Positions 14,520-20,401 of a DNA stretch of 20,401 nucleotides are shown here, one piece after another. The notes below the pieces were generated by a model. That model was not told where the DNA came from and made no database searches. It saw only the letters and a list, made by a program, of their open reading frames with translations. The DNA lies in contig CAJUFH010000055.1 of the NCBI GenBank assembly GCA_910585755.1, forward strand, positions 1 to 20,401. The letters are read 5' to 3'. A program made the position numbers and the translations under genes. Each line of letters begins with the position of its first letter. The stretch's first letter is position 1. The DNA comes from an uncultured Muribaculaceae bacterium (GTDB lineage: Bacteria > Bacteroidota > Bacteroidia > Bacteroidales > Muribaculaceae).

Positions 14520-15605
14520 TTACTGGGCGTTTTCGTCGAAGAGGGAGAGGATTCGCGACAGGGGGACGTAGGCGGTCAGCCGTCCGTCCACGGGGCCGGA
14601 GAGGGAGTCGATTGTCTCGCGGGAGAGGCGCAGACGGAGGGAGTGGCAATAGCCTTCGGCGGGGTTCGCGGCCATGAGGAGGCAGGTGTGGCGGCCGTCG
14701 GGGCGTGCCTCGGAGAACCCGAAGTAGAGGGTACACCCTTCGTCGCGGAAGTAGCGGAGGAGGGGGTTGAGGGGGACCGGGATAATGATTTTCTCCCGGT
14801 CGAGGGAGATATAGGAGAGGTCGACGGTGAGGTCGTTGGGGATTTCGGCGGTTGTGATGAGGTTCGAGAGGGTCTCTACGGGGTATAGGGCAGGGGAGAC
14901 CAGGGGGAGGGAGTCGAGGGGGGAGAGGTAGAGGTGGTTGTTGATGTCGGGGGAGAAGAGGCAGTCGCCGGGGACAATGACAGGGGAAGAAGGGGTTAAG
15001 GTTGAAGGTTTAGGGTTTAGACCTTTGGAAGGGGGCTGATTCTTCGCTCGGCTTACGCCTCGCGCACCTTGTTCGAGGGGCTGGGAGGGTTGGGAGATTT
15101 GGGAGAGATGGGAGGTTTGGGAGAGCCGGGGGGAGTTTAGGGAGCGGAGGGCGGAGAGGAGGCGGGTCTCGCGTAGGGCGGGGGTCTGGCGGGTCAGGAG
15201 GAGGTGGTCGATGGGGAAGGCGAGGGCGAATACCTGGTTTCCGAGGGTATCTCGCCATTCGACGCGGTAGTGCTTGCCGAGGCGGGTGGCGACGGAGACG
15301 GTCAGCGGGGAGCCGTCGGGCGCGGTAAGGGGGCCGACGGCGGCGACGCGGGCCGGGAGTTCGAGTATTGAGCCACCTTCGACTATGACTTCGTCCTGAA
15401 ACAGCTTCTCCTCCAGGGTGCGGTCGGCGGGGATGCCGGCCGCGGCTTCGGCTACGTAGCTCTCGATGAAGCGGTAGGCTGCTCCGGTGACGGAGTCGGG
15501 GAATAGGGAGACGGGGGCGGCACAGGAGGGTTCCGCGGCCCAGGAAAGGAGCCGCGGAACCAGCAGTGCTGCTAATAAGAGGGTCTTTTTCAGGATTCCG
15601 TACAT
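14520..15605 (-). CDS. Unrecognised secreted protein interrupted by a composite repeat
   Basis: 361 residues; signal MYGILKKTLLLAALLVPRLLSWAA. The first domain (about 30-157) has GAAYRFIESYVAEAAAGIPA and YRVEWRDTLGNQVFALAFPI; the second (about 210-361) has VETLSNLITT, VDLSYISLDREKIIIPVPLN and GRHTCLLMAANPAEGYCHSL. I recognise neither. Between them, residues about 159-208 (LSQTSHLSQISQPSQPLEQG, ARGVSRAKNQPPSKG, LNPKPSTLTP) are encoded by a composite repeat element found elsewhere in non-coding DNA; this linker looks like an in-frame insertion. The gene follows the zinc-ribbon gene by 79 bases and precedes the next secreted protein by 7, so an operon role is likely, with function unknown. Confidence 0.68.
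   Translation of the reverse strand: MYGILKKTLLLAALLVPRLLSWAAEPSCAAPVSLFPDSVTGAAYRFIESYVAEAAAGIPADRTLEEKLFQDEVIVEGGSILELPARVAAVGPLTAPDGSPLTVSVATRLGKHYRVEWRDTLGNQVFALAFPIDHLLLTRQTPALRETRLLSALRSLNSPRLSQTSHLSQISQPSQPLEQGARGVSRAKNQPPSKGLNPKPSTLTPSSPVIVPGDCLFSPDINNHLYLSPLDSLPLVSPALYPVETLSNLITTAEIPNDLTVDLSYISLDREKIIIPVPLNPLLRYFRDEGCTLYFGFSEARPDGRHTCLLMAANPAEGYCHSLRLRLSRETIDSLSGPVDGRLTAYVPLSRILSLFDENAQ
14996..15127. repeat. Composite repeat element, copy inside a gene
   Basis: Module A TTAAGGTTGAAGGTTTAGG (14996-15014), module B with core GCTCGGCTTACGCCTCGCGC (15042-15067) and module C of five nonamers (15083-15127: GGGAGGGTT, GGGAGATTT, GGGAGAGAT, GGGAGGTTT, GGGAGAGCC). Order and orientation match the intergenic copy at 10056-10220, and module B is identical. 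The reading frame of the 361-residue protein stays open through all three modules. Confidence 0.88.
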
Positions 15606-15639
15606 AGGAGAGCGGTTTAGGGAAGATTGCTTTCGCTTC

Positions 15640-15653
15640 GGGGCCGCGGCCCC
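15640..15653. repeat. Perfect 14-base GC palindrome in an intercistronic spacer
   Basis: GGGGCCGCGGCCCC lies in the 79-base gap between the zinc-ribbon gene and the 361-residue gene. Nearby are ACCCGGGT (15659-15666) and an ACCCA/TGGGT pairing just beyond the zinc-ribbon stop. The spacer can form several small hairpins, possibly stabilising the upstream message or limiting read-through. Confidence 0.5.
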
Positions 15654-15684
15654 TCACACCCGGGTCAGAACCCATTCGGTTGGG

Positions 15685-16398
15685 TCAGACGCCGACGTTG
15701 AACTGGCGGGCCTGGCCGTTGGCGAACTTCACGAGGCCGGAAACGAGGCGTCCGTCAGCGAATTTCGCATTGAGGATGGTGTCGCCGGTAGTGATGTCGA
15801 TTGTCTCCTTGCGGGCGTTGTTGAGGTTGATGGAGTGGGAGCCCTGGACCTTGATGGTGCCGAGGCCTCCGCCGGGCTTGCCGTTGACCGCGGGACCGGT
15901 GTAGAGGCCGTATTCGCAGCGGGCGTTGGTCAGGTAGTTGGAGGGAGCGACTGGTTTCTTACCGTTGGCTTTGGCAGCTTCCTCAGCGGCTTTTATGGAG
16001 TCCTCCTTGGCTTTGGCCTCTGCTTCGGCGGCAGCGGCAGCAGCGGCGGCAGCTATGGAGTCTTCTTTTGCCTGCCGGGCGGCAGCTTCGGCGGCCTGAA
16101 CGGAGTCTTCGGCGGCGACGGTCGCTTCCTCGACGATTTCGGTGGTTTCCTCCTCCTGGACCTTCTCTTCCTTGTCGGAGCTGCGGAGGAGGGCGACGGC
16201 TGCGACCGCGAGGGCCACGACGGCTGCGACGATGATGGCGATCATCATCCCGTTGGAGGACTTCACCTCCTGGATCATCTCGGAGCCGCACTCGGGGCAC
16301 TTCATCTCGCCCCCTTCGGGGATTTCAAACTGTTCTTTCTTACCGGCCTTCTCGCAGTTGCCGAAGTTGAGGCAGCGGTATTTCTTTATCTTAGCCAT
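15685..16398 (-). CDS. Zinc-ribbon, single-pass membrane protein with MORN-like tail
   Basis: 237 residues in four parts. A cytoplasmic zinc ribbon has Cys9-x5-Cys15 and Cys34-Pro-Glu-Cys37. One membrane helix (about 51-71, MMIAIIVAAVVALAVAAVAL) follows. Next comes a long Glu/Ala-rich probable coiled coil (about 76-145) with repeated KEDSI motifs. The C-terminal domain (about 155-237) has GLYTGPAVNGKPGGGLGTIK and KFADGRLVSGLVKFANGQAR, which look like MORN-type strand repeats. With no signal peptide, the ribbon should face the cytoplasm and the tail the periplasm. It follows the tubulin-like gene, with only a heptamer repeat between them, so it may link the cytoplasmic GTPase to the exported proteins (inferred). 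Confidence 0.8.
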   Translation of the reverse strand: MAKIKKYRCLNFGNCEKAGKKEQFEIPEGGEMKCPECGSEMIQEVKSSNGMMIAIIVAAVVALAVAAVALLRSSDKEEKVQEEETTEIVEEATVAAEDSVQAAEAAARQAKEDSIAAAAAAAAAEAEAKAKEDSIKAAEEAAKANGKKPVAPSNYLTNARCEYGLYTGPAVNGKPGGGLGTIKVQGSHSINLNNARKETIDITTGDTILNAKFADGRLVSGLVKFANGQARQFNVGV

Positions 16399-16401
16399 TA
16401 T

Positions 16402-16436
16402 GGGTTATGGTTTATGGGTTATGGTTTATGGTTTAT
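16402..16436. repeat. Heptamer array GGKTTAT
   Basis: Five 7-base units on the + strand: GGGTTAT, GGTTTAT, GGGTTAT, GGTTTAT, GGTTTAT. They fill the gap between the zinc-ribbon start codon and the tubulin-like gene, and the last unit contains the TAA stop of the tubulin-like gene. The unit differs from the nonamer family. Confidence 0.88.
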
Positions 16437-19400
16437 TCTGGTTTGTAGGCTTTGAGGATTTCGAGGCCCTTTGTGAGCCAGTTGACGAACTGCTGGTAGC
16501 GGGGCTTGGGGGTGGGGTTCTCAACCTTGATTACGGCGGAGACAGCGGCCACGACCTTCTTCTGCAGCTCGTCGAGCTTGGTTTTGATTTCGAGGAGGGC
16601 GGTGGGGTCGATTTCCTTGAACTCCTCCTCCATCGCGTCGCGGTAGAGGCGCTTGATTTCGCGGGCGCGCTCCTCGATAAGGCGGTCGTCGAAGGGCATC
16701 TCGATGAACTTGGCGTAACCCCAGGGCGCGATTTCGGCGTTGCCGAAGATGTCGACGCCGTCGGCGACTCCGTACTGGCCGGAAGAGCCTTCGTCGAGTT
16801 GGATGCGTCCCAGGCCGAGGTCGAGGAGCATGTAGGGCATCACCTCGTCGCGGAGTTCGTCGGGCTTCTTGGCGGGCACGGCGAAGAGCGGGCGGTAGTC
16901 CTGCGCCTTACCCTCGGAGACGAGGACGATGGCGTTGGTGGGTTTGGCCGCAATGAGCTGGTCGAATTTGGCCTTGAGCATCGGTACGGAGTTGATGGCG
17001 CGCATCGGGAAGTTGTTCTCGATGATGGAAATCGTGATTTCGTCAGCTTCCTTACCATCAGTGCTGACTATAATCGAGGCTCCTGTTCCGCCGGGGATGG
17101 CGCCGCGGAGGGCTGTTTCGAGGTCGGAGGCGAAGGATACGAGTTCGGGACTCTTGACCTTCGGTAGGATTACGAGGATGCGGGAAGTTAGGATGTTGAT
17201 GCTGATTATTGGCGCGTCGGTGTTGGCGTTGTGCAGACGGATTTCGTTCATGTTGAGTTCCGTGAACACGCCGGAGGCTGTGATGAGCTGGCGGGCGAAC
17301 TCGTTCAGCTCCTCGGTCTTGCCGCGGAACTTGTTCATCAGGCGCTCCATGATGGGAACCTGCAATACGCGCTTGCTCTCCTCAGAGCAAAGCTCGTTAT
17401 GGAAGGAGAGAATATCGGAATAGACGTTGTCGAGGAGGATGTGGCTGATCGAGGAGCGGTTGAAAGCTCCGACGTTCAGGAAGCGGCCGTCGGAGGCGAG
17501 CAGCTCTGTGATGGCTCCGCGCATCGTCTTGCAGATTTTGTCCATCTTGCTCTCGTTGCCGCGGAGGCGTTCCTCGAGGTCCTTGAGGCGGCCGCGGTGG
17601 TAGAAGTCGACCACAGGGTCTGTAAGGTCTGCGAGGCCGTCGTCGGTAGTCTCGTAGAGGTCGGGGAGGAGGTTGGCCATGCGCTCCTTGTTGAATTTGA
17701 TTACGTCGTCAATCGCCTGCTCGAAGCCCACGAGGCGGTGGGCCAGGTCGGCGAATGCGTTCTCAAGCGACTGCGCCAGGGGCACGGCGAAGAGGCGCAC
17801 GGCCTCCATCTCGGTCTTGCGGCAGTAGAGCTGCTTGCAGAAGTTAGTGACGCGCTCGAAGCGGTTGCCGAAGATAATCGGGCGCTTCAGCATTCCGGCG
17901 GCGAGGTACTCGTTCTTTACGAGCTGGATATCCTTCATCAGGGCGTCGCACTTCTGGGCGAGGTCGGGGAGGAGCTTTTCCTGGAGCGCGAGGGCCTCGT
18001 TGGAGATGTAGGTTGTCAGGCGGTCGACAACCTGGCGCGCCTCGGAGATGCTCAGGCGCCCTTCCGTCCATTCCTTAAATATATACTTCTCGACGGTCTG
18101 GGCGATCTGGCGCACGTAGCTGTCGAGCGAGGAGGCCTTGTCGGTGTAGAAGTTCTCGACACCCTTGTTGCGGAAGCCGTTCTCGAAGCCTCCGCGGCAG
18201 AGGTTTACGAGCTGGTCGAAGGGGTGGTCGGTGCCTTTCGCGGCCGCCGCCCAGTTGTCGACGCAGGGGTCCCAGTAGGAGGTAAACTCCCCTTTGCGCC
18301 ACCCCTCCTTGGAATCACCCTCGAGGATGAAATCCTTCAGCATAAGGTGGTTGCGGTCGAGGTTCCAGGAGTCCTGACGCCCGGGCTGGGCGAGGTAGCC
18401 CAGGGGGTCGAAGTTCTTTGGCTCGTCGCGGAAGCCGGCGGTGGAGCTCCAGTTGTCGTATTTGAGCTGGAGCATGGCGGCGGTTCCGAGGGTATATGTG
18501 ATGTGCTCGGAGATCGCCTGTTCGGGGACGACTACGCGCTTGATGCCGAAGGATCCGATGGCGCGGGTGCGCACGGGGACGGGTGAGCCGTCCATCGGGT
18601 CGGCGGTTTCATCGTACTCGTCGCGGGCATCTGCGAGGTTTTCGAAGGTATAGAATCGTTTGAATTCGCCGAGAATAGGGCCGCCGGGGCAGAATATATA
18701 TGTGTAGATGAAGTCGGAGACCATCCGCGCCAGTTCTTCAGGGTCGGTGATTGTAAAACCAAAGGAGTTTGTTGAGCTGTAAAGCATCAGACCGCCAGCG
18801 ATTTTGACATCATGTGGGATGGCCCCGGCCTTGACGTTCTCAGGCGTTGGATTGGTGAAACTGAGGTATGTGCGTCCCTTCTCGACGTTGGAAGTGATGT
18901 CGAAGGGGGGCACGGAGCCTTTCCCTGCCCATTCCTGGTTATGGTGGGAGGTGAAGAGGTTGTTAAGCTCGAGGAGCGCGCCGTATCCGTTGGCGTGGTA
19001 GCGGCCGTTGTCCCAGTTGGGGTTGGGCTGGGTCTCGGGAAGCTGGCAGAATACTGTCAGTTTGAAGCCGGTGTCTTCGGCCTTGGTCTGTTCGAACATC
19101 AGCTTGCGGGTCTGTACGATCGCGTCGATGACCGAGCCGGAACCGGTGCCTCCGGCGAGACCGCAGAAGATATGGATGTTGACGGGCTGCCCCATCTCGC
19201 GCTTGTTCATTTCGGTAAGCTCGGTGCGGAGCTTGTGGAGGTACGCGTCGATGTTCGCTCCGAAGAGGAGGCGGCCGGCGCGGCGCTTCTGGTCGGCGGC
19301 GGCTCCGACGGGGCATGTCGCAGTCTGCGTCTCGCCGACGTTTCCGAGGACGCCCATCAGGCGGATGAATCCCTTGGGGTTGTTGAAGATGGCGTCGATA

Positions 19401-19633
19401 TTGGAGTTGGTCTTGATGTCGACGAAGTCGCTGGCCGTGAAGCAACAGTTGCCGTGGATTGTCTGGTAGGAGGGGTCGGAGGGGTTGAGCATCGCCCTGT
19501 CGGTGTCGACGTAGATGAAACCGATGGGGAGGTGCTTGCGCTCCTCTTCGGTGTATTCGTTCCAGAGTCTCTGGCGGAAGGCTTTAAGGATTTTGCCTCC
19601 GGTACCGCCGATACCGATAAGAATGTGTGACAT
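16433..19633 (-). CDS. Tubulin/FtsZ-like GTPase, large Tubulin_2-type
   Basis: 1066-residue cytoplasmic protein, far longer than FtsZ. The N-terminal GTPase domain shows a glycine-rich loop (GIGGTGGK, 7-14), an acidic strand end (FIYVDTDRAML, 39-49) and the tubulin signature loop GGTGSG (161-166, in FCGLAGGTGSGSVIDAI), which binds the nucleotide phosphates. This layout fits the large bacterial tubulin-like proteins of Pfam Tubulin_2. A long helical region (about 500-760) and a C-terminal alpha/beta region (about 760-1066, with RAINSVPMLKAKFDQL) follow; the end is rich in charged helices. I did not find a clear tubulin T7 catalytic motif, so filament-coupled GTP hydrolysis is uncertain. It lies between two membrane-protein genes. 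Relatives have been proposed to act in membrane remodelling; polymerisation here is inferred. Confidence 0.88.
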   Translation of the reverse strand: MSHILIGIGGTGGKILKAFRQRLWNEYTEEERKHLPIGFIYVDTDRAMLNPSDPSYQTIHGNCCFTASDFVDIKTNSNIDAIFNNPKGFIRLMGVLGNVGETQTATCPVGAAADQKRRAGRLLFGANIDAYLHKLRTELTEMNKREMGQPVNIHIFCGLAGGTGSGSVIDAIVQTRKLMFEQTKAEDTGFKLTVFCQLPETQPNPNWDNGRYHANGYGALLELNNLFTSHHNQEWAGKGSVPPFDITSNVEKGRTYLSFTNPTPENVKAGAIPHDVKIAGGLMLYSSTNSFGFTITDPEELARMVSDFIYTYIFCPGGPILGEFKRFYTFENLADARDEYDETADPMDGSPVPVRTRAIGSFGIKRVVVPEQAISEHITYTLGTAAMLQLKYDNWSSTAGFRDEPKNFDPLGYLAQPGRQDSWNLDRNHLMLKDFILEGDSKEGWRKGEFTSYWDPCVDNWAAAAKGTDHPFDQLVNLCRGGFENGFRNKGVENFYTDKASSLDSYVRQIAQTVEKYIFKEWTEGRLSISEARQVVDRLTTYISNEALALQEKLLPDLAQKCDALMKDIQLVKNEYLAAGMLKRPIIFGNRFERVTNFCKQLYCRKTEMEAVRLFAVPLAQSLENAFADLAHRLVGFEQAIDDVIKFNKERMANLLPDLYETTDDGLADLTDPVVDFYHRGRLKDLEERLRGNESKMDKICKTMRGAITELLASDGRFLNVGAFNRSSISHILLDNVYSDILSFHNELCSEESKRVLQVPIMERLMNKFRGKTEELNEFARQLITASGVFTELNMNEIRLHNANTDAPIISINILTSRILVILPKVKSPELVSFASDLETALRGAIPGGTGASIIVSTDGKEADEITISIIENNFPMRAINSVPMLKAKFDQLIAAKPTNAIVLVSEGKAQDYRPLFAVPAKKPDELRDEVMPYMLLDLGLGRIQLDEGSSGQYGVADGVDIFGNAEIAPWGYAKFIEMPFDDRLIEERAREIKRLYRDAMEEEFKEIDPTALLEIKTKLDELQKKVVAAVSAVIKVENPTPKPRYQQFVNWLTKGLEILKAYKPE

Positions 19634-19672
19634 TTGGAAAAAGGTATTTTGGAGTTATTGTATTCGATGGGG

Positions 19673-20206
19673 TTAGAAGTCAAGGTCGTATCCGCCGCCG
19701 GAGGGGGATGAGCCGGAAGGGTCGCCGTAGGATGGCATCGGGGCCGGGCGGCGCGGGCGCATCAGGGCGGCCAGCCCCAGGGCGGCGGCGCAGAAGGCGG
19801 CGAGCCATAGGGCGCGGCGGAGCATGTAGTCGCCGATTGATTCGTCGATACGGCGGGCGATCGCGGCAACGGTGCCTACCGACGCAGCGGTCTCGTCGCT
19901 GAGGAAGGCCGACGCGCCGGGGATGTCCTCCAGGAGTGCCGCGGCGTCGACATTGTCGGAGATGGCCTCGGTAGTGATTTCGGCGGCAGTCGCTGCCTGG
20001 TCGACGAGCCCCCTTACGGAGGATGCCCCGACGAGGAGCACCATCTGGTACCCCCCGAAAATCAGGAGGAAAAGCGCGAGGAGGCCCGTGCGGAGATAGT
20101 CGAGGCCGAACGCCTTGACGAAGAGCACTGCGCCGGCGGCCGCTAAAAGCAGAGCGGCACCAAGCCCCAGGAAAATCGACGAAAGGAAGTTAAAGATAAA
20201 GTCCAC
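19673..20206 (-). CDS. Three-pass membrane protein with disordered cytoplasm-type tail
   Basis: 177 residues, first gene of the tubulin-like operon. The start codon is GTG at 20206; a TAA lies upstream in frame with no ATG between, and the first internal Met (54) would remove a membrane helix. Predicted helices: about 8-30 (SSIFLGLGAALLLAAAGAVL), 41-61 (GLLALFLLIFGGYQMVLLVG) and 132-150 (ALWLAAFCAAALGLAALM). An Ala-rich soluble segment lies between the second and third. The tail (151-177) starts with an Arg/Pro patch and ends in Gly/Ser/Pro sequence and YDLDF. No family is recognised. Its place 39 bases before the GTPase gene suggests a membrane partner for it (inferred), perhaps through the terminal YDLDF motif. 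Confidence 0.72.
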   Translation of the reverse strand: MDFIFNFLSSIFLGLGAALLLAAAGAVLFVKAFGLDYLRTGLLALFLLIFGGYQMVLLVGASSVRGLVDQAATAAEITTEAISDNVDAAALLEDIPGASAFLSDETAASVGTVAAIARRIDESIGDYMLRRALWLAAFCAAALGLAALMRPRRPAPMPSYGDPSGSSPSGGGYDLDF

Positions 20207-20220
20207 TTTGGCGGTTTTGA

Positions 20221-20232
20221 TAACAATTGTTA
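20221..20232. promoter_or_regulatory. Perfect palindrome TAACAATTGTTA before the first gene
   Basis: A 12-base perfect palindrome centred about 20 bases upstream of the GTG start of the membrane-protein gene and inside its predicted leader. It could be a repressor operator or a small RNA hairpin. AT-rich palindromes of this length also occur by chance. Confidence 0.3.
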
Positions 20233-20330
20233 GCGGGGCGGAGGCCGCTGCTTAACTATTGTCGGTAAAGGTTGCAGGTCAGACTACGAACATAGCGGCG
20301 AATTAATCGTCGTTAAAGCCGTAATATGCG

Positions 20331-20362
20331 CAAAGTTAAGGAAAAAGCGGGTCAAGCCGAAA
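20331..20362 (-). promoter_or_regulatory. Candidate promoter of the tubulin-like operon
   Basis: The minus strand has TAACTTTG at 20338-20331, matching the Bacteroides -7 box TAnnTTTG, and TTTC (near TTTG) at 20362-20359, with a 20-base spacer as expected for the -33 element. Transcription would start near 20325, leaving a leader of about 115 bases before the GTG start. Confidence 0.6.
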
Positions 20363-20391
20363 TCCCGGTGCATAAATTTTGTGGAAAGTGT

Positions 20392-20399
20392 TAAATTTG
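20392..20399 (+). promoter_or_regulatory. Weak candidate divergent promoter box
   Basis: The + strand reads TAAATTTG, matching TAnnTTTG, and would drive transcription off the right edge of the window. No TTTG is found at the correct -33 spacing (one lies only 10 bases upstream), so support is thin. Confidence 0.25.
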
Positions 20400-20401
20400 C
20401 A

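Noticed and set aside
17231..18586. 451-residue open frame on the + strand
   Set aside because: Antisense shadow of the tubulin-like gene; Val/Gly/Glu-rich composition with no recognisable motif.
9226..20206. tRNA, rRNA or recognised riboswitch in the spacers
   Set aside because: No cloverleaf, rRNA segment or familiar riboswitch core was found by eye in any gap.

Overview
The window reads as chromosomal DNA from a GC-rich member of the Bacteroidales, perhaps a gut lineage such as Muribaculaceae or Alistipes; the genus is not resolvable from this sequence. The evidence is the set of fimbrillin-type lipoproteins (Mfa1, Mfa2, DUF4906), the DUF3575/DUF3868 outer-membrane pair, MKK-type lipoprotein signals, the lack of obvious Shine-Dalgarno sites, and matches to the Bacteroides -7 promoter box TAnnTTTG. 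All 14 convincing genes are on the minus strand, so the window is best read from right to left. No tRNA, rRNA, CRISPR array, transposase or integrase was seen.

Right block (20206 down to 10478): eight closely spaced genes that look like one operon, with a good promoter candidate at about 20331-20362. In order of transcription they encode a three-pass membrane protein, a 1066-residue tubulin/FtsZ-like GTPase, a zinc-ribbon single-pass membrane protein with a MORN-like tail, two unrecognised secreted proteins, a secreted protein with an NTF2-like domain, a SUMF1-fold protein lacking the formylglycine-enzyme cysteines, and a secreted metallophosphoesterase. This combination of a cytoplasmic filament-type GTPase, two membrane anchors and five exported proteins is the best candidate for an undescribed system: possibly a cytoskeletal scaffold coupled to envelope or periplasmic partners.

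Middle (9817-10477): a 660-base gene-free region holding a composite repeat, a polypurine tract, a perfect 15-bp inverted repeat just after the metallophosphoesterase stop, a possible terminator, a promoter candidate and a structured leader for the next operon.

Left block (9816 down to 120): a type V (Bacteroidia) fimbrial operon, in the order DUF3575 barrel, DUF3868/OmpA-like protein, Mfa1-type major subunit, Mfa2-type anchor, an accessory subunit and a large DUF4906 protein likely at the tip, closed by a clear terminator at 21-55. A strong GC hairpin with a competing alternative hairpin lies between the major-subunit and anchor genes and could set their expression ratio.

Across both blocks runs an unusual interspersed G-rich nonamer repeat (GGGAGNNNT on the + strand). 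It fills or borders four non-coding spacers and also lies inside two secreted-protein genes, in the same translation frame in both. One of these copies belongs to a three-module composite element whose twin is intergenic.
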